DNA from: JAWPMT01 sp965229785
GTDB taxonomy: Bacteria; Bacteroidota; Bacteroidia; Cytophagales; Cyclobacteriaceae
Direction: 5' to 3'
Length of the DNA: 64,000 nucleotides
Assembly: GCA_965229785.1 (NCBI GenBank)
Contig: CBDDJS010000001.1
Location: 3,100,001-3,164,000, forward strand
Below the pieces are notes generated by a model. The model did no database searches. It saw only the letters and a list, made by a program, of their open reading frames with translations, and was not told the DNA's origin. Shown here one piece after another: positions 35,343 to 44,397 of the stretch; the stretch's first letter is position 1; every line of letters starts with the position of its first letter. The translations under genes and the position numbers were made by a program.

Positions 35343-37934
35343 TTATTCATCTTTCAGAAATTGCACCGGGTTTAACCTGGCTGCTTTGATCGCTTGAGAA
35401 CCCACCGTCAGGATAGCTATTAATACGGTAATGATGCCCGCTACCACAAAAAACCATGCTTCTAGGTTGATACGGAAAGCAAATCCATCTAACCACCTGC
35501 TGGTAATAAAATAGCTCACAGGCAGTCCGATCAAGACTGCAATTAGTACCATTTTCAATAGATCATAAATCAACCTGCCGGATATCCTCCACTCAGAGGA
35601 TCCCAGCACTTTCCTAATGCCAATTTCTTTACTTCTCTTTTCAAGGCTAAACGAAGCTAACCCAAATAAGCCCAGACAGGAAATAATGATAGCGATCGTC
35701 GCGAAATAGCTGGAAAGAACTGATACACGATTCTCCGCTTCATACATCAACTGATAATCATCATCCAGGAATCTGTAATTCAGATCAAAGCCCGGATTAA
35801 AATCTTTATGAAGTGATTCTATGGAACTTATGGCATCCATCTCCTTACCTGGTCGAATTTTCACCATGACATAATCGGTATGATCATCTTCCACGACGAA
35901 GAATATTGGTTTGACTTGTTCATGAAAAGAAGCAAAATTGAAATCCTTTACCACACCAATGATTTCTGCCTCACTTCGCCATAATCGAATGTTCTTACCA
36001 ATGGGATCCTCAATCCCCATGTAAGCAATCGCTGCTTCATTGAAGATGATCTTTCCAAGATCAGAAGCAAAATCATTGCTGAAGGATCGTCCTTCTTTTA
36101 TCTCAATGCCCATTAGCTCGATAAAGCCCGATTTGACGAACATACGCTCAAATTCTGTGCGATCATCGGGATCTTTACCTGGCCATCCAATGCCGTAAGT
36201 TCCACCATTATGGCCTGTCATATCATGATGGGAACCACTTGCACCGACAACTCCGGGGATGCGTTCGACTTCCGTCATAAAGGTGTGGTAAGTCAGGCTA
36301 TCAGTCAGATTACCCGCCATATCCATTAATAGCACATTGTCCTTTTCATACCCCAGGTTCTTGGATTGGGTAAATTCAATTTGCTTATAGATAACAATTA
36401 CGGAAACGATCAAAATGATAGACAATGAAAACTGGAAAGTGACCAGACCTTTTCTCGCCCAGGATTCTCCGGTAGAGGTGTACAACGATCCCTTAAGCAC
36501 CATTACTGGCTTAAACTTTGACAGGTAAAATGCAGGATAACTGCCTGCCAGCAAACTGGCGCTGAATAATATGACCAATAATCCCATCAATAAGGTTGCG
36601 CTGAATGCCAATTCGAGGGATTTATTCGTAATCATATTAAAAGAAGGCAGCAATAACCAAACAACAACCATGGCAATGATCATAGCAATGGACATCAACA
36701 GGAATGACTCACTCAGGTATTGAAAAATCATCATACCGCGCGTTGCACCAACGGTTTTTTTCACACCGATCTCCTTCATTCTGCGAGAAGCCCTTGCCGT
36801 GGCCAGGTTCATAAAATTGATGCAGGCGATTAACAAAATGAATATTGCAATGGCACTAAACAGATGAACATATTCTATCCGCCCACCTGACAAGTGACCG
36901 TTTTCATAATTACCATATAAGTATTGTTCAGCGTATTTGACTCCAAAAGGAAATCGATGAGCAGCATTACCTTCTGTTTTTTCTACGATGAGGTCTTTGA
37001 CTTTATCGTTGAAAGTCGCCAGATCAGCATGTTCTTTCAGTAGAAAAAATGTCCTTGGCCAAGTGTTATACCAATTGTGAATGAACTCATTATCATTCCA
37101 GAATTTCTTGAATGGCAAGACAAAATCAAATTGCATAGAGGACGAATTGGGTACTTCTCTGAACACCCCGGCGACCTGATAATATTCTCCTCTTTGGAAC
37201 TGGATATTTTGACCGATGACATCCGTGCTACCGAACAGGTTGTTGGCTATTTCATCAGAGATTATGATGTTATTAGGCGATGAAAGTAATCCTTCTTTTT
37301 GCCCTTGTAGTAATTCCCAGCTGAACAGATCAAAAAATCCTTCTGAGGCATAAATACCAGCTCCGGTAATATCGCGTTCTTCCCATGACAAAGCAAATCG
37401 CTGTGCCGGAAGCATGGTTACAGCCTTTTCAACTTCCGGGAAGTCTTCCTGTAATCCAGCGGCCGTGGGCCCTGCAGTTGTCACTCTGGTGATCACACCG
37501 CCACCCTGATTTACATTTTCGCGCAATTGGTATAATCGAGACTGATTTGTATGGAATTGATCCACTTTCAGTTCATCCTGAACCCACAGATAGATTAACA
37601 GCACACAAGCTAATCCGGTGGAAAGACCTAAGAGATTGATAAGAAACGAACTTCTGTATTTGGCAAAATTGCGCACAGAAATCCTGAGATTATGTTTTAG
37701 TAAATCCATTGTATTGAGTTTTTGATTGACAGAAAAAGAGCGGATGATACCTGGCCTGAATAATAACAAGACATCTTTTAAATAGGACCAATTAGCGCCG
37801 GACCTTCCCTGAACTTTCAGGCGGCGATGATAGAATTGTAACAAATCTCCCTCAACGTCTGGCAGGTAATCCGGATTGCAGAACCACCTTAAAAAGATGA
37901 CTGCCAGGTGCGGTGGAGTATTTGATTCCTTCAT
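35343..37934 (-). CDS. ABC transporter permease, FtsX/MacB type, with permease prefix domain (second copy)
   Basis: 863 residues from the ATG at 37934, which overlaps the PadR stop by four bases (ATGA), exactly as in the first pair at 11619; the frame extends 12 codons upstream but that start is not needed. The prefix domain (WFCNPDYLPDVEGDLLQFYHRRL) is followed by two FtsX modules, with ARASRRMKEIGVKKTVGATRG and EKRSKEIGIRKVLGSSEWR, and the end LNPVQFLKDE. Each module has a large extracytoplasmic MacB-like domain. No ATPase is encoded next to it. Its substrate is unknown; it is a clear paralogue of the 11619-14207 protein. Confidence 0.88.
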   Translation of the reverse strand: MKESNTPPHLAVIFLRWFCNPDYLPDVEGDLLQFYHRRLKVQGRSGANWSYLKDVLLLFRPGIIRSFSVNQKLNTMDLLKHNLRISVRNFAKYRSSFLINLLGLSTGLACVLLIYLWVQDELKVDQFHTNQSRLYQLRENVNQGGGVITRVTTAGPTAAGLQEDFPEVEKAVTMLPAQRFALSWEERDITGAGIYASEGFFDLFSWELLQGQKEGLLSSPNNIIISDEIANNLFGSTDVIGQNIQFQRGEYYQVAGVFREVPNSSSMQFDFVLPFKKFWNDNEFIHNWYNTWPRTFFLLKEHADLATFNDKVKDLIVEKTEGNAAHRFPFGVKYAEQYLYGNYENGHLSGGRIEYVHLFSAIAIFILLIACINFMNLATARASRRMKEIGVKKTVGATRGMMIFQYLSESFLLMSIAMIIAMVVVWLLLPSFNMITNKSLELAFSATLLMGLLVILFSASLLAGSYPAFYLSKFKPVMVLKGSLYTSTGESWARKGLVTFQFSLSIILIVSVIVIYKQIEFTQSKNLGYEKDNVLLMDMAGNLTDSLTYHTFMTEVERIPGVVGASGSHHDMTGHNGGTYGIGWPGKDPDDRTEFERMFVKSGFIELMGIEIKEGRSFSNDFASDLGKIIFNEAAIAYMGIEDPIGKNIRLWRSEAEIIGVVKDFNFASFHEQVKPIFFVVEDDHTDYVMVKIRPGKEMDAISSIESLHKDFNPGFDLNYRFLDDDYQLMYEAENRVSVLSSYFATIAIIISCLGLFGLASFSLEKRSKEIGIRKVLGSSEWRISGRLIYDLLKMVLIAVLIGLPVSYFITSRWLDGFAFRINLEAWFFVVAGIITVLIAILTVGSQAIKAARLNPVQFLKDE

Positions 37935-38263
37935 TGGAGATCGATAATTATCTTGGGCAACGCATCCCACAATTTGTTTCGATCTTCACGGATCGCAGCC
38001 AGCACTTGCTTACCATACGCAGTAAGTGTGAAATACAATTTGGGTCTCCCTCCTCTTGACGCTTCTGTGTCTCCATGATTACTGGCAAGCAATCCTTTTT
38101 TCTCCAATCGTCGCAAGGTTACCTGTAATGCTCCTACACTTACGTTTCGATTAAGCCTTTCTTCGATCTCATCTTTAATGGTTACCCCATAGGCATTGCC
38201 ATGAAGTATGCCTACGGTTAACATAACGATCTCTTCGAATTCTCCTATTTTGAAGTCTGTCAT
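37931..38263 (-). CDS. PadR family transcriptional regulator (second copy)
   Basis: About 110 residues from the ATG at 38263 (a TTG two codons earlier is less likely). GEFEEIVMLTVGILHGNAYGVTIKDEI and GALQVTLRRLEKKGLLAS match the PadR winged helix, and GRPKLYFTLTAYGKQVLAA the wing. It is coupled by ATGA overlap to the permease gene. Its probable operator is the palindrome at 38268-38286, directly before the start codon. Confidence 0.88.
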   Translation of the reverse strand: MTDFKIGEFEEIVMLTVGILHGNAYGVTIKDEIEERLNRNVSVGALQVTLRRLEKKGLLASNHGDTEASRGGRPKLYFTLTAYGKQVLAAIREDRNKLWDALPKIIIDLQ

Positions 38264-38267
38264 TACC

Positions 38268-38286
38268 AATACTATTAAATAGTATT
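38268..38286. promoter_or_regulatory. PadR operator
   Basis: AATACTATT-A-AATAGTATT is a perfect 9-bp inverted repeat beginning 5 bases before the PadR ATG. A second site, TACTA-N5-TAGTA, lies at 38311-38325. Repression of the PadR-permease pair by its own product is the likely role. Confidence 0.6.
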
Positions 38287-38371
38287 AGCAATAATAAGTC
38301 AAATCACAAATACTACAAAATAGTAAAGAAATTTTACTTGACATTTGGCCTGGCACATCCAACACCAAAAA

Positions 38372-38394
38372 AGCCGATCGCTACGCAATCGGCT
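38372..38394 (-). terminator. Rho-independent terminator of the condensation-domain gene
   Basis: In the minus direction AGCCGAT-N9-ATCGGCT folds into a 7-bp stem followed by a run of T (complement of 38366-38371). It lies 80 bp past the stop of the condensation-like gene. Confidence 0.6.
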
Positions 38395-38473
38395 AATAAG
38401 TCTCGCATCGGCATTAATGCCAGATCTGTATTTTAAATATTACTGATTCGTGAAACAGTATCTGATCATCTGA

Positions 38474-39880
38474 TTAGATACGGTTTAGCTCAATTTCATT
38501 TTGAAAATTGGTAGGTCCTGAGAAATTCACTTCACTATCCTCTCCTTCATCGTGACCAGTTAATGATAGCTCCGAAACAGGTCTGTTCGGGTCCAGAGTT
38601 ATAAACTTTAAGATCTCTTCAAAACTTTGAACCAGATTCGCTATTGTTCCTTGTTTGAAAAGATCAGTTCGAAATGTCACAAAAGCCTTAAGGTCTTCTG
38701 AATCCTTATTGATTGTGAATGCCAGTTCATACGGACCATTCTCCAAGGGTGACACTTCCCATTCAAACTTAATTCCAGAGCACTCTTTAGTGCTCAATTC
38801 AGTAAATTCTTCGTAACCGAATTTAGACTGGATTTTGATTTCATGAACAGGGTAATGCGGATATTTTGTGCCCTGTTTCAATGCCTCCCCCGTATCTCCG
38901 ACTAAATCCAAAAACGACCTGTTAGTATCGATGCTCGACAGGATTGGAAAAACATTTTCAAATGGACCAATCATGGATTTGTGATCTTCACAACGACCAT
39001 CGAACGAACACGCAACCATCAGATCAGTTCGACCGGTGTATTGCTGAAGTAATATTTTATAGGCCGTGAGAAAATACAGATGACCTTCAATTTCAAGCTC
39101 CTCACATTGATTTTCAATGGGCTTCCTCACTTCATCAGAAAGTCGAAAATTCAGTATCGAATAACTCGCATTTTGTTCTGAATCAATTTTATGATCAGGG
39201 GTAATCGTGGCCTGTTCAAAGGTAGATAACTCTCGTTTCCAAGCTTCGAGTGCCTGATCTTCTTTACCTATTTCCAAATCAGCGATCTGTTGGTTGGCTA
39301 CCTCAAGAAATTGCAACCCTTTATCTCGGGTTTCAAGGAAACTACCACTTTCAATTACTTGATAACTGTGGGTGACCTCATGCCAAAAAACACTAATAGA
39401 TGCCTTATCTGCCGCTATCGGATGAATTCCAATGGAAAAGTAAAAACAGTCTTCGCCGCCTTTGACCAACATGGCCCTGATCGCGGGTTGTTTATCAAGT
39501 TTGAATGACCTTCTCGCTTCCCTGACCATAAAATGCCTTATTTCCGAATATGAGGCCTGGCTGAAGTCCAATGCATCGAAGCTCCATTCTTCGCGCTGAA
39601 ATACTTTTTGATAAAGTTCATTTTCATGAATTTCAAATGCGGACTTCAGAATATCATGCTTATTGATAACCTCATTATAAGCACGTTTTAGGGACTCTAT
39701 GTGCAGTGGCCCATTGATTTGCAGGATTGTCCAATGGTGTTGATAGGTACTTTCCGAGAATTGATCTGCAAACCAAATCTGCGCTTGCGTATGGGAAGCC
39801 TGGATTGGACTTGTAAACTTATCCTCAGAAGCTCTACTCGCCGAGAGTCGTCGGTCCTCAATTGTTTCTAGATTGATCAT
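38474..39880 (-). CDS. Stand-alone NRPS condensation-domain-like protein
   Basis: 468 residues from the ATG at 39880; the frame is open to a TTG at 40024, but the upstream peptide is not family-like. The body follows the condensation-domain pattern: SPIQASHTQAQIWFADQF near the start, LKRAYNEVINKHDILKSAFE, then YFSIGIHPIAADKASISVFW where the HHxxxDG motif is expected, and later LMVACSFDGRCEDHKSMIGP and FENVFPILSS. The motif reads HPIAADK, so the second, catalytic His and the Gly are absent. No adenylation or carrier domain is encoded nearby. It may be an inactive or non-peptide acyltransferase relative. Confidence 0.75.
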   Translation of the reverse strand: MINLETIEDRRLSASRASEDKFTSPIQASHTQAQIWFADQFSESTYQHHWTILQINGPLHIESLKRAYNEVINKHDILKSAFEIHENELYQKVFQREEWSFDALDFSQASYSEIRHFMVREARRSFKLDKQPAIRAMLVKGGEDCFYFSIGIHPIAADKASISVFWHEVTHSYQVIESGSFLETRDKGLQFLEVANQQIADLEIGKEDQALEAWKRELSTFEQATITPDHKIDSEQNASYSILNFRLSDEVRKPIENQCEELEIEGHLYFLTAYKILLQQYTGRTDLMVACSFDGRCEDHKSMIGPFENVFPILSSIDTNRSFLDLVGDTGEALKQGTKYPHYPVHEIKIQSKFGYEEFTELSTKECSGIKFEWEVSPLENGPYELAFTINKDSEDLKAFVTFRTDLFKQGTIANLVQSFEEILKFITLDPNRPVSELSLTGHDEGEDSEVNFSGPTNFQNEIELNRI

Positions 39881-40170
39881 TGTATACGGGTTCTTAATAT
39901 ATGATAGTTTATAGGTTGCAGATGTTTCGATATTGCAAGAGCAGTGGTTTGTCCTGTCAGGCAGGTTCCAAGCCATAATGATCCAATTGAACCTGACCTG
40001 AAAAATGAAGAAAAAAGAAAGCAATAAAAAGGATAGATGTTTTGATCAAAAGACCATAACAGGTCTTTGCCATTGATTGATGAATCAAAGTCGTCATCAG
40101 TGGTAACTTCACGATATTTCTCCGTCCAACTTGCAAAGTCGGAGACCATGACATGCTTGTACTTATCCAT
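39877..40170 (-). CDS. Possible small protein coupled to the condensation-like gene
   Basis: A 97-residue frame from an ATG at 40170 whose stop overlaps the ATG of the condensation-like gene by four bases (ATGA at 39880-39877). The first 40 residues (MDKYKHVMVSDFASWTEKYR, then an acidic TTDDDFDS) look protein-like, and the rest is more hydrophobic and Cys-containing. No family is recognised. The coupling and plausible N-terminus support a real gene, but it could be chance. Confidence 0.35.
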   Translation of the reverse strand: MDKYKHVMVSDFASWTEKYREVTTDDDFDSSINGKDLLWSFDQNIYPFYCFLFSSFFRSGSIGSLWLGTCLTGQTTALAISKHLQPINYHILRTRIQ

Positions 40171-40354
40171 GTCCCATTGCTGCTAATTTGCCCTTACCCA
40201 AATCAACAGGCAATGACAACTGGTTCTTCTTAATAAACAAGCTAACTAAGTAGCCTTATAAAGGTGCACAATTTTTTCGACATTCACATGTAATTAGCGC
40301 GACGTAGAGGAATCTATTCCTGCAATTGCGGCGCCTGTTCAGGCAAATGAAAAC

Positions 40355-40700
40355 GGATCAATCGGAAAATCTGTGGAGTAAGGATATTATTCCAATGATC
40401 CGCAGTTAATTAAGTTAATGAGTTATGAAGTCCTCTATGGTCAAAAGGACTTAAGTGCCGCTCTGGTGAGCGATTTTGGATCAATCGGTAAATCTGCGGA
40501 GGAATATAATTTCTCCATTGATCCAAAGTGATTCAGTAAATCAGTTATTCCGTTTTTCTACTCTTGAAATGGTGATTTCTTGGTTCTGGATTTCCTGCCT
40601 AAGGTACGGTGAACCACTTTGTACGGATTACTCTAGCGGGGTAGCATGAATACCCTAAAATGAAATTTTTACTATTTAAGGATGGTCCCCAGAAATATTG
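40355..40700. repeat. Intergenic repeat, copy A (two tandem units)
   Basis: Two related units start with GGATCAATCGG at 40355 and 40478, a period of 123 bp. Each begins with GGATCAAT that can pair with A(T/A)TGATCC about 35-45 bases on (perfect in unit 2: 40478-40485 with 40517-40524). The first unit ends in the small hairpin GCTCTGGTGAGC (40460-40471). Unit 2 and its tail to about 40700 align at roughly 80% by eye with copy C at 57361-57570, and unit 1 with copy B at 55136. No coding frame is present in 40171-40964 apart from this element and a terminator. Confidence 0.75.
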
Positions 40701-40761
40701 TTTAATATGTGATTTTGTTACTGTCCTTAGTAAAATTCGTTAGGGCGGGTAGAAAAAAAAA

Positions 40762-40790
40762 CAGCATTCTCACGGTTTTTGAGAATGCTG
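40762..40790 (-). terminator. Rho-independent terminator of the response regulator gene
   Basis: In the minus direction CAGCATTCTCA, a 7-base loop and TGAGAATGCTG make an 11-bp stem followed by nine T (complement of 40753-40761). It lies about 175 bp past the response regulator stop. Confidence 0.7.
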
Positions 40791-40964
40791 ACTTGGCTAA
40801 TGTCAAGGTCAATGAAATTCGACTGACAGCCTTGAAGATTCCTGGTCTTTAAGGCCTTGTCGTCTGGCGTAACGACATAACAAAGATGAAAAATCTTGCT
40901 TCTCCCGTCAAAAGTAAAGGGTAAGCAAAAAGGATCAAATCAGGTACCATTTAGGGTCAGGAAG

Positions 40965-41840
40965 TCAACGGAACTTGATTAGAAAATCCCGAAGTTTATC
41001 ATCCGCACCAAGTCCCAGTTTCTTCTTAAGTCGATAGAGGCTGCTTTTGAGGCTATTCTGTCCTATGGCCATGATGGAAGCAATCTCCTTGTTTCCCATA
41101 CCAATTTTCACATATGCGCAAAGCTTAAGGTCATGGTTGGTCAGATCCGTAAAACGCACTTTTAGTTTTGTGAAGAATTCCGGGTGCACATTTTCAAAGT
41201 GGTACATGAAAGCATCCCAGGTTTTCCCCATGTCTTTCCTGCTGTTAAGCTTGCGGATGACATCTCCAATGGCATCAGTTGAAGGTTGTTTCTGAATCTT
41301 CTTAAGTTCATCGGTTATTTCATCAAGAAATACTTGCGTCTCGTTCGTATAAAGTGCCTGTAAAGTCAACTCGCGATCCTTTCCTTCAGACATTTTGCGT
41401 TCATTGGCTACCAGGGTCTCTATTTCAGCCTTTTTCTGCTTCAATTCCTGATAGGAATTACTAAGACGTAGCGCAGTTTGTACCCGCGCTTCTATTTCTG
41501 TTTTATTAAATGGCTTCCGAACAAAATCGATGGCACCAGCCTCCATCGCTTCCTTTAAATTATCCGCTGAATCCATGATCCCGGTCGTCATCAGGATCGG
41601 AATGTCTTTAGTACTGGAATTGGACTTTATTCTGAGTGTTGCATCAATACCGTTCATAATGGGCATGGTCCAATCCATAATGATCACATCCGGCAATTCC
41701 TGTTCAGCCATTTTACAACCCTCTTCCCCATTCAATGCCTGCAGTAATTCATAGCCTTGAGGTTGAAAGATATCAATCAATAATGAACGATTGAGTTCCT
41801 GATCATCAACGATCAATATCCGGGGAATCTGATTAAGCAT
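40965..41840 (-). CDS. Response regulator with receiver and LuxR-like output domain
   Basis: About 291 residues from the ATG at 41840 (MLNQIPRILIVDDQ); the longer frame to 41957 adds a non-family peptide. The receiver domain (about 6-125) has the acidic pocket VDDQ, the phosphoacceptor Asp in PDVIIMDWTMPIMNG, the Thr of LMTTG and the Lys of VRKPFN. A coiled-coil linker (LKQKKAEIETLVANERK) leads to a C-terminal HTH with LTNHDLKLCAYVKIGMGNKE and SLKSSLYRLKKKLGL, a LuxR-like arrangement. It is a single gene; a partner could be an orphan kinase such as the propeller kinase at 27510-30812, but nothing proves this. Confidence 0.87.
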   Translation of the reverse strand: MLNQIPRILIVDDQELNRSLLIDIFQPQGYELLQALNGEEGCKMAEQELPDVIIMDWTMPIMNGIDATLRIKSNSSTKDIPILMTTGIMDSADNLKEAMEAGAIDFVRKPFNKTEIEARVQTALRLSNSYQELKQKKAEIETLVANERKMSEGKDRELTLQALYTNETQVFLDEITDELKKIQKQPSTDAIGDVIRKLNSRKDMGKTWDAFMYHFENVHPEFFTKLKVRFTDLTNHDLKLCAYVKIGMGNKEIASIMAIGQNSLKSSLYRLKKKLGLGADDKLRDFLIKFR

Positions 41841-41990
41841 GTACACCAAATATAACAGGAGTGGAAAAATCTCAGGAAAAAAAGCCTCATTAAATGAGTG
41901 GATTTGGTGCTGGGAATGTCTTCTACCCAAAGAATACCACCTTAAGACTTTTCTCATCAGATTTCTAGCTATTGCTGATCAATTGTGCAT

Positions 41991-42728
41991 ATGACTTTCA
42001 AAAACTCCAACAAACAACTGACCATTGTTTTACTTTTCATTTTTGCGTTTTTTTCAGCGGAATCCCAGGAACTCGATTTTCCTTCTCGAACTCAGGAATT
42101 TCAACGCTATTCTTCGATGATCGATTCAGTAGATCATCAAAATTCCATGTTGCTAGAATCTTTATCTCAGGCGATCAAGCCCAGCAAAGAGGATATGTAC
42201 CTGAACGAACATTGGGAATTTGGGATACTGATATCAATGGAAGATGAGCCTATCTTTTTTAATGGAAGAATGAATGTTACCCGAGGTATTCTTGAATGCA
42301 GGGTACAGAATAACGTAAGAATGATCTTACCCAATAAAATCAAGTTCTTCCAAATGGGAGGAATGAAGTACATCCCCGTAATAGGGTCTTCTTTTCGCGG
42401 ATCTCAGAACAATAATTTTTTAACGCTCGTAAGTCTTGGCCCCGTTAGTCTACTAAAAGGATATTGGATTGACGTGATCTATGAAAGGAGTAGTAACAGT
42501 CTGTTCCCGAATGCTACTGGCCAGGAAAAAAAAGTAATCAAGTCCAGATTGTATTACTCCACGGACTTGAAAGACTTCAGGGAAGTAAGAAGAACTAAAA
42601 AATTCATTTCGGATCTCCTTGCTTCAAGAACGAATGAAGTCCAGGATTACGTAGAAATCAACCGGTTAAAGTTCAAATCCGAGAGAGACATAACGCTCAT
42701 TTTTGACTATTTCAACCAGCTAAACTAG
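41991..42728 (+). CDS. Secreted protein of unknown function
   Basis: About 245 residues from the ATG at 41991 (a GTG two codons earlier is possible). A signal peptide (QLTIVLLFIFAFFSAESQ) precedes a soluble domain with beta strands such as WEFGILISMEDEPIFFNGRMNV interrupted here only by short loops, and a C-terminal basic helix region (RRTKKFISDLLASR). No family is recognised. It is divergent from the response regulator gene, 150 bp away. Confidence 0.65.
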   Translation: MTFKNSNKQLTIVLLFIFAFFSAESQELDFPSRTQEFQRYSSMIDSVDHQNSMLLESLSQAIKPSKEDMYLNEHWEFGILISMEDEPIFFNGRMNVTRGILECRVQNNVRMILPNKIKFFQMGGMKYIPVIGSSFRGSQNNNFLTLVSLGPVSLLKGYWIDVIYERSSNSLFPNATGQEKKVIKSRLYYSTDLKDFREVRRTKKFISDLLASRTNEVQDYVEINRLKFKSERDITLIFDYFNQLN

Positions 42729-42795
42729 TTAAATGGCCCCCTCCGGCAACGATGGGATTCGGATCATCCGGAAAGCTCCCTTCTACGGGTTTGAA

Positions 42796-44397
42796 CTATT
42801 GACTGACGTCAGAAACCTGAAAGAATTTGGTCATATTGACTGGCTTCCCTGATTTCGTGATTCCCGTTATTGAAACCTGATAAATTCCTTCTAGCCTGGA
42901 AGTCGTAAAATCCAGGATCAATGGACCTCCCTGATGTGCATGTATCGGATCCCAGAAAACATGGGATTCATAATGCGGAAGGTTATCAGCGGTAGTAAGT
43001 CGATAGGCCTTGCCGGAATAAGGTTGATATTTAGCTATTGGGAAAGTATATCCCGATGAACTTGTATTCCCGGAACCCCCAAAGGTATGCGCCGAAATAA
43101 CGCCCTTATATACCAGATCGCCAACGAAATAGTACGCCGGTATTACCTCAATTTTTTCAATTTTGTTTGGATCATAATCCAAAAGCGTTCTTGCATCTAC
43201 TCTTAACCCGTCCAATAGGATCAAAGGAGATCTGTTGGTGGCAGTTAATCCCGGTGGTTGCTCACAGCGAACAAAAAGGTTATCACTTTCCTCCGATTTG
43301 GCAGCGCCTACATGAATGGTCAATTCGATGAAGGTGTCTCTAACGGATGAAAACCTTTTATAATCATCCAAATAATACACCACGGCATCTTTTTTGGAAG
43401 AATAAACATTTCTTGCGGTTATATCCTGTTTCTCTGGCACCAGATAAGCGCTTTGAATTTGAGAATGTATGCTTCTTGCAATTACGCCGGAAAGAAGAAC
43501 AGAATCCAATATAGTATTACCACTATTCAATTTTGAATATTGCTCGTAGAACTCATCTATTATTTCAAATTCGACAGCAGCATCTTCGCCTTGAATCTGA
43601 ACTGCCGCGTCATTTAAAGCAATATCAGGGTTATAATTCATCCAAAATCGACCCAATTCATCAGTCTGAGAAGTAGCGACCTGAAGGGATTCGCCTTTCA
43701 CAGTCATGTTGATCCTTTGCTTACCGGAATTTTCCGTAGCCTCTTTTATGCGTCCCTGAACCAGGGCATACTTATAATCGGGAAGAATATTGAAAGCATC
43801 GATCGTAACCAGTGGATTCTCTAAACTCAATTCGTTGGGGTACCCCAGGTCAGGTTTCTCGTAAACGGATATCGAAAGGGTAGCTGGCTCAATCGCCCCC
43901 ATATCCATCGATATGTTCTGGAGCGGCCCAAAGGTCTCACCTTTCTGATGTGGCTCTTCTATTTTTATGGGATCTCCCGAAATTTCATAGTTATTGGTCA
44001 ATCGGGTATAAGGATTCAAGACCAGCAGCTTTTGTTCAAAAAATGAACCGTAGTTTCTCATCCATTTGGTATAAGCAACGATCCGATAAGTACTCGACAT
44101 CCATTCAGGATTGATTTTGATGCTTCCTGACCCCCGACCCTTCCGGAGACCAATTTTAATCTGGTGAATTGGAGTTCCTTCTTCATCAATCAATTCGATA
44201 TACAGCAGGCTGCTCAATTCGCTTAAATGTTTCGTTGAATTGCTATATACGAAAGCAGAGAAATGCAACACCTCACCGACAAGAATATTTGTCGTATTCA
44301 GGCTTAGATGGACTTCCTCCTGAAAATCTCGCTTTTGTGCGATCAGGTCTAGCGTTAAAAAACTGACCGTAATAATTATGATACTCCTTAGTCCCAA
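42796..44397 (-). CDS. Secreted MG2-like and TonB-plug-like protein
   Basis: 533 residues from a TTG start at 44397 that overlaps the stop of the DUF4249 gene upstream; no ATG is available before the signal peptide (IIIITVSFLTLDLIAQ). Residues about 28-130 follow the Bacteroidota MG2 (macroglobulin-like) pattern: LSLNTTNILVGEVLHFSAFV, LLYIELIDEEGTPI, YRIVAYTKWMRNYG. Later LILLDGLRVDARTLLDYDPN and IEKIEVIPAYYF resemble the plug domain of TonB receptors. Such proteins accompany outer-membrane receptor operons and probably sit at the outer membrane or periplasm. It is the last gene of the receptor operon. A truncated relic of its 5' end lies at 45569-45736. Confidence 0.78.
   Translation of the reverse strand: MGLRSIIIITVSFLTLDLIAQKRDFQEEVHLSLNTTNILVGEVLHFSAFVYSNSTKHLSELSSLLYIELIDEEGTPIHQIKIGLRKGRGSGSIKINPEWMSSTYRIVAYTKWMRNYGSFFEQKLLVLNPYTRLTNNYEISGDPIKIEEPHQKGETFGPLQNISMDMGAIEPATLSISVYEKPDLGYPNELSLENPLVTIDAFNILPDYKYALVQGRIKEATENSGKQRINMTVKGESLQVATSQTDELGRFWMNYNPDIALNDAAVQIQGEDAAVEFEIIDEFYEQYSKLNSGNTILDSVLLSGVIARSIHSQIQSAYLVPEKQDITARNVYSSKKDAVVYYLDDYKRFSSVRDTFIELTIHVGAAKSEESDNLFVRCEQPPGLTATNRSPLILLDGLRVDARTLLDYDPNKIEKIEVIPAYYFVGDLVYKGVISAHTFGGSGNTSSSGYTFPIAKYQPYSGKAYRLTTADNLPHYESHVFWDPIHAHQGGPLILDFTTSRLEGIYQVSITGITKSGKPVNMTKFFQVSDVSQ

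Noticed and set aside
40478..40524. Riboswitch at repeat copy A
   Set aside because: The hairpin is palindromic and recurs in several unrelated gaps not in front of one gene class, so a repeat element fits better.
40355..40700. CRISPR array as explanation for the tandem repeats
   Set aside because: The units are 123 bp, diverged and too few; there are no short identical repeats with unique spacers and no cas genes.
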